The position numbers were made by a program, and so were the translations under genes. A DNA stretch of 64,000 nt from Bacteroides sp. 519 (lineage in GTDB: Bacteria; Bacteroidota; Bacteroidia; Bacteroidales; Bacteroidaceae), in the NCBI RefSeq assembly GCF_010500955.1, contig NZ_QVMJ01000005.1:159704-223703 (forward strand), in the 5' to 3' direction. This document shows, piece by piece, positions 17,566 to 25,994 of the stretch (positions are counted from its first letter, which is position 1; the number at the start of each line of letters is the position of its first letter). The notes below the pieces were generated by a model. The model saw only the letters and a list, made by a program, of their open reading frames with translations. It was not told where the DNA came from and did no database searches.

Positions 17566-17643
17566 TTGAAAATTGAGAGTTGAGAGTTGAAAGTTGCCAT
17601 GCGGCATCGTAACTCTCAACTCTCAACTTTCAACTCTCAACTA
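17566..17643. repeat. Intergenic inverted repeat with CCATGCGGCATCGT core (member 1)
   Basis: Left arm ~17566-17595 of GAGAGTTGA-type repeats, core 17597-17610, right arm ~17611-17643 of TCTCAACTC-type repeats. The arms are complementary with a few mismatches and an offset. It lies between the DUF5020 and permease genes, so the mRNA would fold into a long hairpin. Confidence 0.8.
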
Positions 17644-17651
17644 ATTTAATC

Positions 17652-18932
17652 ATGTTAGAAAAACTATTTGGCTTTACTAAAAAGCACAATCTGAGAATAG
17701 AAATACTGGCCGGTATAACTACTTTCCTTACTATGGCTTACATTCTGGCTGTTAATCCGGCTATATTAAGCGAAACAGGAATGGATAAAGGGGCATTGTT
17801 TACCTCTACTGTTATAGCTTCGGTTATTGCTACGCTTCTGATGGCCACACTGGCTAAACTTCCTTTTGCATTGGCTCCCGGCATGGGATTGAACGCATTC
17901 TTTGCTTACACCATTTGCCTGACAATGGGCTACAGCTGGCAATTTGCACTCACTGCTGTACTAATTGAAGGTATAATCTTTATTGTTCTTACACTTACAA
18001 ATCTTCGCGAAGCAATAGTAAACCTTCTGCCCGAAACTATAAAGAAGTCAATCAGTGCGGGTATCGGACTGTTTATTGCTTTTATCGGTTTGCAAAACTC
18101 CGGAATTATTGTTAGCAATCAGGCTACACTGGTTAGCTTGGGCGATATTACCAGCGGAGCACCATTATTGGGATTAATTGGATTACTGATTACCGGTGTT
18201 TTACTGATTCTACGTGTAAAAGGCGCTTTGCTGATTGGTATCCTTGCAACTACTTTAATTGGTATCCCATTAGGAATTACTCATTATAGTGGGGTGGTTA
18301 GTACACCTCCTTCTATCGAACCTATTTTCTTCCAGTATGAGTTTCATAACATATTTACCAAAGATATGGCTATTATTGTCTTTACCTTTCTTTTTGTAGA
18401 TATGTTCGATACCATTGGCACACTTGTAGGTGTATCAACCAAAGCAGGCATGCTAAAGAATGGAAAAATACCTAATGCACGTATGGCTTTTATGGCCGAT
18501 GCTGTTGGTACTACCATCGGTTCGGCTTTGGGAACAAGTACAGTAACTACATTTGTAGAGAGTGCTGCTGGTGTAGGCGAAGGCGGACGCACCGGAATGA
18601 CATCCTTTGTTACGGCTATCTGTTTCTTGCTGGCTCTTTTCTTTGCACCTCTTTTCCTGGCTATTCCGGGTTCGGCTACTGCTCCGGCGCTGGTTTTGGT
18701 TGGGCTAATGATGCTTACACCAATTAAAGATGTAGATTTGCACGACTACTCGGAAGCTATTCCGGCATTCATTTGCATTATCTTCATGCCGCTGGCTTAT
18801 AGCATTTCGGATGGTATTGTGCTTGGAATGATTAGCTATGTTATTATTAATTTGCTGTGTGGCAAACACAAGAAGTTAAGTATAGGCATGTACATTATTG
18901 CTGCACTGTTTATATTGAAGTATTTGATATAA
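17652..18932 (+). CDS. NCS2-family (AzgA-like) hypoxanthine/guanine permease
   Basis: 426 aa, 12-14 hydrophobic segments. Signatures of the AzgA/PbuG branch are present: EILAGITTFLTMAYILAVNP near residue 20, PFALAPGMGLNAFFAY, and the C-terminal FVFVDMFDTIGTLVG-like block with GTSTVTTFVESAAGV. It imports purine bases with protons across the inner membrane. It follows the DUF5020 outer-membrane gene after a palindromic spacer, making a two-membrane uptake pair. The exact base specificity cannot be read from the sequence. Confidence 0.9.
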   Translation: MLEKLFGFTKKHNLRIEILAGITTFLTMAYILAVNPAILSETGMDKGALFTSTVIASVIATLLMATLAKLPFALAPGMGLNAFFAYTICLTMGYSWQFALTAVLIEGIIFIVLTLTNLREAIVNLLPETIKKSISAGIGLFIAFIGLQNSGIIVSNQATLVSLGDITSGAPLLGLIGLLITGVLLILRVKGALLIGILATTLIGIPLGITHYSGVVSTPPSIEPIFFQYEFHNIFTKDMAIIVFTFLFVDMFDTIGTLVGVSTKAGMLKNGKIPNARMAFMADAVGTTIGSALGTSTVTTFVESAAGVGEGGRTGMTSFVTAICFLLALFFAPLFLAIPGSATAPALVLVGLMMLTPIKDVDLHDYSEAIPAFICIIFMPLAYSISDGIVLGMISYVIINLLCGKHKKLSIGMYIIAALFILKYLI

Positions 18933-18960
18933 CTGAGGAATACCTATAGGTATAAACGTG

Positions 18961-18995
18961 AAAGAGGGTGTAACCGCAACGATTACACCCTCTTT
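18961..18995. terminator. Bidirectional terminator between permease and mdh
   Basis: AAAGAGGGTGTAA (18961-18973) pairs perfectly with TTACACCCTCTTT (18983-18995) around a 9-nt loop, between two convergent genes. T-rich on both exits, but the T runs are short. Confidence 0.75.
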
Positions 18996-19015
18996 CTATA
19001 TATAAGTAATGAAAA

Positions 19016-19957
19016 TTAAAGTGCGCCTACTTCTTTCAATGCAGCATTTGTTGAGCGTACAGCATCAGCACTTGCTTTGAATTTTGCTTTCTCGTCTTCG
19101 TTCAATGGAAGATCAACAATCTTTTCAATACCGTTGCGTCCAAGTATTACAGGAACACCAATACAGATATCGCTTTCACCATATTCGCCTTCCAATGCTA
19201 CAGAGCAAGGAATCATTTTCATTTGGTTGTGCAGAATAGATTCTACTACGAAAGCTCCTGCAGCACCTGGTGCATACCATGCAGATGTACCCAACAGTTT
19301 AGTAAGTGTTGCACCACCTACCATAGTTGCGCTAACAACTTCGTTTATTTTTTCTTCGGAAAGAAAGTTAGAGATCGACATACCTTTGTAAGTAGCAAAA
19401 CGAGCCAAAGGAATCATTGTAGTATCGCCATGACCACCAATTACCATACCATCAACTTCGTTTGCATTGCAACCGATAGCTTGCGACAAGAAGTATTTGA
19501 AACGTGAGCTATCTAAAGCACCACCCATACCAATGATACGGTTCTTTGGTAAACCAAGAGATTTCAATGCAAGATAAGTCATTGTATCCATTGGGTTCGA
19601 AATTACTACAAGAATAGCATTGGGAGAATATTTCAATGCACTTTCGGCAACGCCTTTCACAATACCGGCATTTACACCAATAAGTTCTTCGCGAGTCATA
19701 CCTGGTTTACGAGGTATACCCGAAGTTATCACAATAACGTCCGAATTTGCAGTTTTTTCATAATCATTTGTGCAACCAACAAGCGTAGTATCAAAACCGA
19801 GCAATTGAGCGGTTTGCATCATATCCATTGCTTTTCCTTCCGAAACGCCTTCTTTAACGTCTAACATTACTACTTCGTCGGCCACTTCATTGAAAGCCAA
19901 CACATTTGCACATGTAGCACCTACGTTACCTGCGCCTATTACGGTTACTTTTGACAT
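19016..19957 (-). CDS. mdh: Malate dehydrogenase (LDH-like type)
   Basis: 313 aa. Reversible NAD-dependent oxidation of malate to oxaloacetate; in Bacteroidales it usually runs reductively toward fumarate and succinate. Motifs: GAGNVG (8-13), D33 for NAD, R83 and R89 (IPRKPGMTR), N121, D149 and R152, and catalytic H176 in GGHGDTT. The length and R83 fit malate rather than lactate dehydrogenase. Monocistronic, with its own promoter and a shared terminator. Confidence 0.96.
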   Translation of the reverse strand: MSKVTVIGAGNVGATCANVLAFNEVADEVVMLDVKEGVSEGKAMDMMQTAQLLGFDTTLVGCTNDYEKTANSDVIVITSGIPRKPGMTREELIGVNAGIVKGVAESALKYSPNAILVVISNPMDTMTYLALKSLGLPKNRIIGMGGALDSSRFKYFLSQAIGCNANEVDGMVIGGHGDTTMIPLARFATYKGMSISNFLSEEKINEVVSATMVGGATLTKLLGTSAWYAPGAAGAFVVESILHNQMKMIPCSVALEGEYGESDICIGVPVILGRNGIEKIVDLPLNEDEKAKFKASADAVRSTNAALKEVGAL

Positions 19958-20006
19958 AAATAATATACTTTTTAAGTTTATGAATTTAACTAAAAGAATT
20001 TGATGA

Positions 20007-20014
20007 CAAAATTA
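20007..20014 (-). promoter_or_regulatory. -7 element for mdh
   Basis: The minus strand reads TAATTTTG, 50 bp before the mdh start. The -33 position is only T-rich. Confidence 0.45.
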
Positions 20015-20091
20015 CCAATGTTAATCTGATTAAGGAAATATTTCCATAATAAATTTAGTTAAAGATAACTGCAAATTCATTGTATTTCTAT

Positions 20092-20099
20092 TACTTTTG
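20092..20099 (+). promoter_or_regulatory. -7 element for the coiled-coil membrane protein gene
   Basis: TACTTTTG, 29 bp before the start at 20128. No clear -33 box. Confidence 0.45.
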
Positions 20100-20127
20100 C
20101 CCAATTAACACTTAACCACTACCCTTT

Positions 20128-21003
20128 ATGAAAAATAAAAACCTGGTTATATATATAGCAGTTGGAGTTTTAATTGCTGCCATGTTTTTGGTAACATGGT
20201 TATTAATAGCCGAAAAGCAGAGCAACAAAGAGCTGATTGAGGCCTTTGAGCTGGAAAAGGAAGAGTTAGAGAATGAATACACTTCTTTTGCCAATAGGTA
20301 CGACGAACTTCAACTCACTATTACCAACGATTCGCTTGCTTTGTTACTGGATCAGGAAAAGGTTAAGGTTCAAAGACTGCTCGAAGAACTACGTACGGTT
20401 AAAAGCAGCAATGCTGTAGAAATCCGCCGACTGAAAAACGAACTATCTTCTTTAAGAAAAGTAATGGTGAGCTACATCAACCAAATTGATTCTTTAAACC
20501 GGGTAACAGCCCAACAAAAACAGGTTATTGCCGAAGTTACAAAGAAATACAATGATGCTTCGCGACAGATTTCTAACTTATCCGAAGAAAAAGAAAAGCT
20601 CAACAAACAAGTAACTCTGGCTGCACAATTAGATGCAACCAACATCCATATCGAACCAAAGAATAAACGGGATAAGAAGGCTAAAAAAGTAAAAGACGTT
20701 GTTAAGTTAAACATTGGCTTTACTATCACTAAAAACATTACGGCCGAAACCGGCGAGCGCACTTTATACATCCGTATTACCAAACCCGATAATGATGTGC
20801 TTACCAAAGATGCATCGCACACCTTCCCCTACGAAAACCGTACGCTGAATTATTCTATCAAGAAATATATAGAATACAATGGCGAAGAACAACAGGTTAC
20901 AGTGTACTGGCATGTTGAAGAATTCCTGTATGCAGGAAATTACCGTGTAGACATCTTTGCCGATAGCGGACTGATTGGCTCGCAACAATTTACATTAGAA
21001 TAA
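20128..21003 (+). CDS. Single-TM coiled-coil protein with C-terminal beta domain
   Basis: 291 aa. N-terminal TM helix (~5-28), long coiled coil (~30-175), Lys-rich hinge (NKRDKKAKKVKD), then a C-terminal beta domain (~195-291) ending YRVDIFADSGLIGSQQFTLE. That end matches in pattern the domain shared by the kinase (4584-6284) and the BACON protein (3162-4553): Y-R-x-E/D-I-W/F, G, and a final F-x-x-x-F strand. The membrane anchor and coiled coil would hold this domain in the periplasm. No enzyme motif; function unknown. A perfect 8-bp hairpin follows the stop. Confidence 0.75.
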   Translation: MKNKNLVIYIAVGVLIAAMFLVTWLLIAEKQSNKELIEAFELEKEELENEYTSFANRYDELQLTITNDSLALLLDQEKVKVQRLLEELRTVKSSNAVEIRRLKNELSSLRKVMVSYINQIDSLNRVTAQQKQVIAEVTKKYNDASRQISNLSEEKEKLNKQVTLAAQLDATNIHIEPKNKRDKKAKKVKDVVKLNIGFTITKNITAETGERTLYIRITKPDNDVLTKDASHTFPYENRTLNYSIKKYIEYNGEEQQVTVYWHVEEFLYAGNYRVDIFADSGLIGSQQFTLE

Positions 21004-21011
21004 CATCACAA

Positions 21012-21031
21012 GGGCGGTTCACAAACCGCCC
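21012..21031 (+). terminator. GC-rich hairpin after the coiled-coil gene
   Basis: GGGCGGTT (21012-21019) and AACCGCCC (21024-21031), 8 bp with a 4-nt loop, 9 bp after the stop. No T run follows, so it may protect the mRNA 3' end rather than terminate. Confidence 0.4.
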
Positions 21032-21081
21032 GCATTGTATCCTACCTACATTCCTCCCCCTATCCTAAAACAGATTTTGCC

Positions 21082-23685
21082 ATGAAATATAACCTGTTTT
21101 TAATCTTTTTCTTCTCTACACTTACCTTATCATGTAAAGTGAGAGATAATATTGAACCACAGAGAATTATGCTTGCCGATAACGATTGGAAAGTGCAATC
21201 GTCCGAAAAAGCAACCGCCCCCGGAAGCGAAATATCAACCCCAAATGCAACAGTAAGTAACTGGTATAATGGTTTTGTGCCCTCTACAATAATGGGAGTA
21301 CTAACGCAAAACGGCTTGTACAAAGATGTTCTTACCGGATTAAATTATAAGGAGATAGATCGTACCCCATTTAATTGTTCATGGTGGTACAGAAAGGAGT
21401 TTACCCTACCGTTGTTAACAGACAATCAGCATGCCCGCATACATTTTGATGGCATAAGCTACTATGCAAATGTATGGCTGAATGGTGTGCAGATAGCCTC
21501 TCGCAATGAACTGTATGGGCCCTTCAGGCAATTCTCTTTTGATGTAACCCCGTATCTGGCAGAAAATAATACGCTGGCAGTAGAAGTGTTCCGTGCACAG
21601 CCCGGTGATCCTAATATTGGTTTTGTCGACTGGAATCCACGTCCGGCCGATGAGAGTATGGGCATCTTCAGGGAAGTATATCTCGAAGTATTTAATGTGG
21701 TAGAGATGAAAAACACCTATGTGCATTCTAAAGTAAACACACAAACACTCGATGAGGCCTGGCTGACAGTAGAAACGACACTTAAAAACTACTCGGACAA
21801 GAAAGTTAAAGGCAAGTTGTTGGGGCAGTACGAAGAGAAAGAGTTTACCATACCTGTTTTGTTAGAGGCAGGCGAAGAGAAAGTAGTGAAACTAACTTCG
21901 GAAGAGGTAGAAGAGTTGTATATAGAGAATCCGCGAATATGGTGGTGCAACAACCTGGGAACCCCCGAAATGTACGAACTTAAATTGCAGTTCGAAACAG
22001 ATGGAAAGATATCCGACAGTGATACAATACCCTTTGGGATTCGTGAGATAAAAGATTATTTCATTACCAAAGATGATCGTGGTTTTATGCTTAACGGCAA
22101 AAAAGTACTGATAAAGAGTGCCGGCTGGACCGATGACATCTTCCTGCGCGATACCCCTGTTACCAACGAAATACAGGTGCAGTATGTAAAAGACATGAAT
22201 ATGAACTCCATACGTTTAGAAAACATCTGGGGAACTTCGCAAAACATTTACGATCTGTGCGATAAGTACGGCTTACTTGTTCTTGTTGGTTGGAGTTGTC
22301 AATGGGAGTGGAAAAACCATTTAGGCGGCCCGGTTGATAAATACGGAGGTATCAAAACAGAAAAAGACATGGAGCTGATAGCCAACTCTTTCAGAGATCA
22401 GGTAGTATGGTTGCGCAATCACCCCAGTATTATTGCATGGTATGTGGGCAGCGATATGACACCACGCCCGGCACTGGAAGAAAAATACCTGAAAGTTTTA
22501 AAGGAGGTTGATAGGCTACGGCCTTATGTAGCAGCGGCTTCAAAAAGAAACAGTTCGGTAACAGGCTCAACAGGCATGAAAATGAATGGTCCTTATGAAT
22601 ATGTAGGCCCCAACTACTGGTACGAAGATAATAAATATGGTGGAGCATTTGGCTTTAATACCGAAACCGGAATAGGTGCCCAGTTACCTGTTATTGAATC
22701 ATTAAAGAAAATGATTCCCGAAGATAAGCTATGGCCATTAAACGAATATTGGGATTACCATTGCACCCGCTCAATGAAGTCGCTGGATATACTTACCGAA
22801 ACTATTGAAAAAAAATATGGTAAGGCCACCGATTTAAATGATTATCTACGTAAAGCCAACCTTTTAAACTATGAGGGTACAAAAGCCATGTTCGAAGCTT
22901 TCCGTGTAAACGTGCCTAAGACAACAGGAATTGTTCAATGGATGTTAAACTCGGCATGGCCATCTCTTTACTGGCAGGTTTACGATTATTACCTCATTCC
23001 CACAGCTGCTTATTATGGCATTAAACGAGGCAATATGCCTCAACAGCTTATCTATAATTATAAAGATAATGGCATTTATTATGTAAACGAGGGTATTGTT
23101 CCTGTGGAAAGAAAAGCCAGAATAGCTCTTTATGGACCCGATTCGCAACTAATTCAAGAGGCAAATATAGATTTTCGTGTAGAGGTAGACTTATCTAAGA
23201 AAGTATTTCAACTGGATAGCATTGCAGCCAATGTATTCCTGGCCTTGGAACTGTATGATAAAGAAGGTGCTTTCATTGCCCGCAATTTCTATTGCCTGTC
23301 TGGAACAAAAGATCAACACGATTGGGATAAAACAAACTGGGTACGTACACCATTAAAAGCGTATGCCGATTTTAAAGCATTGAGTTCAATGCCCACAGCA
23401 ACTCTGGATGTAAAATCATCGGTAGAAACCCAAGATACTAACCATGTGGTAACTCTGGAGGTCACCAATAGTTCATCGGTAATCAGCTTAATGACTCGCT
23501 TTGTTCTTCGTAACAATAAAGGCGATGTTATTTATCCGGTTTTCTGGGACGATAACTACACAAGCATTCTTCCCGGCGAGCAACGTACCGTGCAATTAAC
23601 CGTAAACAGTTCGCTTACTGATAATTCAAGTCTATTTGTTTCGGCATGGAACATGCCCGAAAGCAATGTATCTTTAGGCTGGTAG
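21082..23685 (+). CDS. GH2 exo-beta-glucosaminidase-like lipoprotein (CsxA type)
   Basis: 867 aa. Lipoprotein signal with lipobox TLSC (C18). GH2 order: sugar-binding jelly roll (~30-205), immunoglobulin-like domain, TIM barrel (~325-640) and C-terminal beta domains. Catalytic motifs: acid/base D458 in WYVGSDMTP and nucleophile E528 in GAFGFNTETG. The GSD motif in place of the usual NE, and FNTETG, match CsxA-type exo-beta-D-glucosaminidases rather than beta-galactosidases or mannosidases. It probably trims glucosamine or chitosan-like ends at the outer membrane or in the periplasm. Databases may label it beta-mannosidase-like. Confidence 0.8.
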   Translation: MKYNLFLIFFFSTLTLSCKVRDNIEPQRIMLADNDWKVQSSEKATAPGSEISTPNATVSNWYNGFVPSTIMGVLTQNGLYKDVLTGLNYKEIDRTPFNCSWWYRKEFTLPLLTDNQHARIHFDGISYYANVWLNGVQIASRNELYGPFRQFSFDVTPYLAENNTLAVEVFRAQPGDPNIGFVDWNPRPADESMGIFREVYLEVFNVVEMKNTYVHSKVNTQTLDEAWLTVETTLKNYSDKKVKGKLLGQYEEKEFTIPVLLEAGEEKVVKLTSEEVEELYIENPRIWWCNNLGTPEMYELKLQFETDGKISDSDTIPFGIREIKDYFITKDDRGFMLNGKKVLIKSAGWTDDIFLRDTPVTNEIQVQYVKDMNMNSIRLENIWGTSQNIYDLCDKYGLLVLVGWSCQWEWKNHLGGPVDKYGGIKTEKDMELIANSFRDQVVWLRNHPSIIAWYVGSDMTPRPALEEKYLKVLKEVDRLRPYVAAASKRNSSVTGSTGMKMNGPYEYVGPNYWYEDNKYGGAFGFNTETGIGAQLPVIESLKKMIPEDKLWPLNEYWDYHCTRSMKSLDILTETIEKKYGKATDLNDYLRKANLLNYEGTKAMFEAFRVNVPKTTGIVQWMLNSAWPSLYWQVYDYYLIPTAAYYGIKRGNMPQQLIYNYKDNGIYYVNEGIVPVERKARIALYGPDSQLIQEANIDFRVEVDLSKKVFQLDSIAANVFLALELYDKEGAFIARNFYCLSGTKDQHDWDKTNWVRTPLKAYADFKALSSMPTATLDVKSSVETQDTNHVVTLEVTNSSSVISLMTRFVLRNNKGDVIYPVFWDDNYTSILPGEQRTVQLTVNSSLTDNSSLFVSAWNMPESNVSLGW

Positions 23686-23706
23686 TACTGGGATAAACGA
23701 TAGATG

Positions 23707-23878
23707 CTACTGCATTGGGTTTTGGTTCCTTATAGCATTTATTTGCAAACACCCGGGTGTACGATGCTTGTACACCCGGGTGTTCATATTCCGTAGACCC
23801 GGGTGTTCAAGTCTTGCAGACCCGGGTGTACACATGGTTAACACCCGGGTGTACGTAAATAAAATCCAGTAGCAGTAG
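23707..23878. repeat. Array B: five ACCCGGGTGT palindromes at exactly 23 bp
   Basis: ACCCGGGTGT starts at 23751, 23774, 23797, 23820 and 23843, an exact 23-bp period; three copies extend to the perfect palindrome ACACCCGGGTGT. The 11-13 bases between copies vary freely. The block is flanked by an imperfect inverted repeat: CTACTGC...GGGTTTT (23707-23723) and AAAATCC...GCAGTAG (23861-23878). It lies between convergent genes. The GC-rich cores stand out from the AT-rich surroundings. Confidence 0.85.
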
Positions 23879-23887
23879 TAAGTGATG

Positions 23888-24637
23888 TTATTTTTCCCAT
23901 AGAATTCTATAATAATATCCTGGTTCCGGGTCTATTAAATTGTAAGTATAACTTTTAGTTATTGCATCAAATGGAATACTTCCTATTTCGATGTATTCTA
24001 ATGGGGTTTTAGAGTCAATCGGTTTTCTCAAAAACTTAGCAGATTTATTAAATGTTTCTGGTTTATGGCGTAGAATAACTCTGTAATGAACTACAGGAAT
24101 AACAGAGTCTACTCTAAAATCCAGATGAGGTTTAGCTTTATTATCATGATCATCCAATTCTGCTTTAAAGTGTGTTAGTCCTATTTCGTTATATAACAAT
24201 GGTCTTTTAAATTGTAGTATAGCCTTATCATAATGATTGCTATCATTCGAAATAATACTCTTAACGCTTTGACATTCAGAAGAAATTATTGGCATCTTTG
24301 ATCCAGACCATTTAAAGTTTTGATCGACATTATTTAAGATAAGTCTTTTATTTTGTATTACTCTGTATGTTTCAAAGACACACCTTGTAGAATCTAATGT
24401 TTCGAAAGTAGTAAATACACACGATTTAATACAATCTGAATTATGTTCTTTTTTAAGGAATTGAACAATTGCAATTAATATAATAGCTAATATTATTGCT
24501 AGAAAAACAAATAACGCAGTCAATGCTATTATTGCATTTGTTTTATCACTAAAAATAAATAGCAATATACCAGCAACCGACGCTATTCCTGCGATACAAT
24601 TCAATCCTGTTAATAGATTTGCTTTTAGGAATCTCAT
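23888..24637 (-). CDS. Hypothetical two-TM membrane protein
   Basis: 249 aa. Two close hydrophobic helices (~8-28 and 34-62), then a ~185-residue soluble part rich in charged and beta-prone stretches, with cysteines near the membrane (DCIKSC, RC). I recognise no family. Base composition is AT-rich compared with the GH2 gene beside it. It is downstream of a candidate promoter/terminator block (24667-24791) that might control it by attenuation. Confidence 0.6.
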   Translation of the reverse strand: MRFLKANLLTGLNCIAGIASVAGILLFIFSDKTNAIIALTALFVFLAIILAIILIAIVQFLKKEHNSDCIKSCVFTTFETLDSTRCVFETYRVIQNKRLILNNVDQNFKWSGSKMPIISSECQSVKSIISNDSNHYDKAILQFKRPLLYNEIGLTHFKAELDDHDNKAKPHLDFRVDSVIPVVHYRVILRHKPETFNKSAKFLRKPIDSKTPLEYIEIGSIPFDAITKSYTYNLIDPEPGYYYRILWEK

Positions 24638-24666
24638 AGATAAAAGATAATAGATTTTGAATTAAT

Positions 24667-24791
24667 TAAAAAAGCAATGTATTATTATACATTGCTCATA
24701 ATACGGTGTAATGTGTTAGTCAGATCCCATAATAAAGTCCTCCTTTTAAATTGAGAAACAGTTCGTTTCTATTATTTGTTCTGCAAATATA
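24667..24791 (-). ncRNA. Candidate ~105-nt small RNA or attenuated leader with four-codon ORF
   Basis: On the minus strand: -7 element TATATTTG (24791-24784) with ATTG near the -33 spot, predicted RNA start ~24777; an unusually strong AAAAGGAGGA ribosome site (24747-24738); a tiny frame M-G-S-D-stop (24730-24716); then a 10-bp hairpin (AGCAATGTAT 24673-24682 with ATACATTGCT 24687-24696) followed by six T. This is either a separate small RNA or a leader-peptide attenuator upstream of the gene at 24637. The surrounding region 24792-24843 is CAACAA-type simple sequence. Confidence 0.5.
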
Positions 24792-24843
24792 CACAATCCA
24801 ACAGCAACAACAATAACAGCAACAACAATTTACATTAATTAAT

Positions 24844-25281
24844 CTACTTCTTCTTCCTTACATCCCTTCTTTCAAAAGCCGTAACAGCTTCTTTCCAGTC
24901 CTCCGGGATTTCAATAGAATCGTGAGTTTCCATGCTAAAAGCCACCATTATTGATTTGCAGTAACATTTAACCTCATTGGTATGCGTGTTTATTACACGT
25001 TGTATAATTGTCATGCTTTTGTTACCAATTTCAAGAACTGCAGTTTGCACTGCAACGGTATCAGTACCAAGAATTTGCGAAATGAAATCCGCCTCAATAT
25101 GTACCACCACCATGGCATCTCTGTTCCAGTCGGCCGAAGGATAAACAGTAGAAAAATACGCAGTCTTTCCTAAATCGTAATAAGTGAAATATACATTGTT
25201 ATTCACATGACCGAACTTATCTACATCAGTGAAACGTAGCTGTATGGGTAGTGTATGGTGGAATTTTAAATCTTCAAGCAT
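24844..25281 (-). CDS. Acyl-CoA thioesterase, 4-hydroxybenzoyl-CoA thioesterase (YbgC-like) family
   Basis: 145 aa hotdog-fold protein. The N-terminal motif IQLRFTDVDKFGHVNNNVYFTYYDLGKTAYF contains the catalytic-position aspartate (D20) and the HVNNNVY segment of 4HBT-family thioesterases. It hydrolyses acyl-CoA thioesters; the chain length preference is not visible. It is divergent from tsaC across an inverted-repeat spacer. Confidence 0.88.
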   Translation of the reverse strand: MLEDLKFHHTLPIQLRFTDVDKFGHVNNNVYFTYYDLGKTAYFSTVYPSADWNRDAMVVVHIEADFISQILGTDTVAVQTAVLEIGNKSMTIIQRVINTHTNEVKCYCKSIMVAFSMETHDSIEIPEDWKEAVTAFERRDVRKKK

Positions 25282-25285
25282 AATA

Positions 25286-25415
25286 GTTACGAATTACAAG
25301 TTACGAGTTACAAAACAACGGGCGCAAAGTTATAAAATTTCTGCTAACATATTACTTGTAACCTTAAAACTTGTACCTTTGCATCTTGTAACTCGTAACT
25401 CGTAACTTGTAACCA
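25286..25415. repeat. Split inverted repeat of TTACGAGTTACAA-type units flanking the tsaC promoter
   Basis: GTTACGAATTACAAG...CGAGTTACAA (25287-25313) and CTTGTAACTCGTAACTCGTAACTTGTAAC (25385-25413) are complementary arms of repeated ~9-bp units, separated by ~70 bp. The spacer holds TACCTTTG (25374-25381), a -7 element for tsaC. It looks related in design to the core-bearing palindromes of the window but lacks the CCATGCGGCATCGT centre. Confidence 0.65.
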
Positions 25416-25422
25416 TAACTAA

Positions 25423-25986
25423 ATGACAGAAGATATCAAGAAAGCATGCCAGGTAATGAATGATGGAGGAGTAATTCTTTATCCAACCGATACCATCTGG
25501 GGAATAGGCTGTGATGCAACGAACGAAAAAGCTGTTCAGCGTGTTTACGAAATCAAACAACGCATAGATAGTAAAGCTATGTTGGTACTGGTTGACTCTT
25601 CGGTAAAAGTAGATTTCTATGTCGACGATGTTCCTAACATAGCCTGGGACTTAATTGAACTCACCGATAAACCCCTGACAATTATATACTCGGGTGCACG
25701 AAATCTGGCCAAAAACCTTTTGGCCGATGATGGTAGTGTAGGAATACGTGTTACAAGTGAGAAGTTTTCGCACCAGCTTTGCCAACGTTTTCGCAAAGCC
25801 ATTGTGTCTACTTCGGCAAACATCAGCGGGCAACCATCGCCGGCTAACTTCAGCGAAATAACAGAAGAGATAAAATCGGCAGTAGATTACATCGTATCCT
25901 ATAAACAGGATGATATGAGTAAGCCTAAGCCATCCAGCATTATAAAACTGGATAAAGGTGGTGTTATTAAGATATTGAGAGAATAA
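25423..25986 (+). CDS. tsaC: Threonylcarbamoyl-AMP synthase (Sua5/YciO/YrdC family)
   Basis: 187 aa YrdC-domain protein: GGVILYPTDTIWGIGCDATN near the start, KRIDSKAM-like loop, GSVGIRV and STSANISGQP further on. It makes threonylcarbamoyl-AMP from threonine, bicarbonate and ATP for t6A37 in ANN-decoding tRNAs. The short form without the Sua5 domain is normal. It is followed 8 bp later by the ClC channel gene, probably in one transcript. Confidence 0.9.
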   Translation: MTEDIKKACQVMNDGGVILYPTDTIWGIGCDATNEKAVQRVYEIKQRIDSKAMLVLVDSSVKVDFYVDDVPNIAWDLIELTDKPLTIIYSGARNLAKNLLADDGSVGIRVTSEKFSHQLCQRFRKAIVSTSANISGQPSPANFSEITEEIKSAVDYIVSYKQDDMSKPKPSSIIKLDKGGVIKILRE

Positions 25987-25994
25987 TTTAGATA

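Noticed and set aside
23749..23860. CRISPR array
   Set aside because: The repeated word is 10-12 bp and the spacers only 11-13 bp, with a constant 23-bp period and palindromic cores; no cas genes are nearby.
24792..24843. CAACAA repeat as a functional element
   Set aside because: Short simple sequence; nothing beyond slippage is evident.
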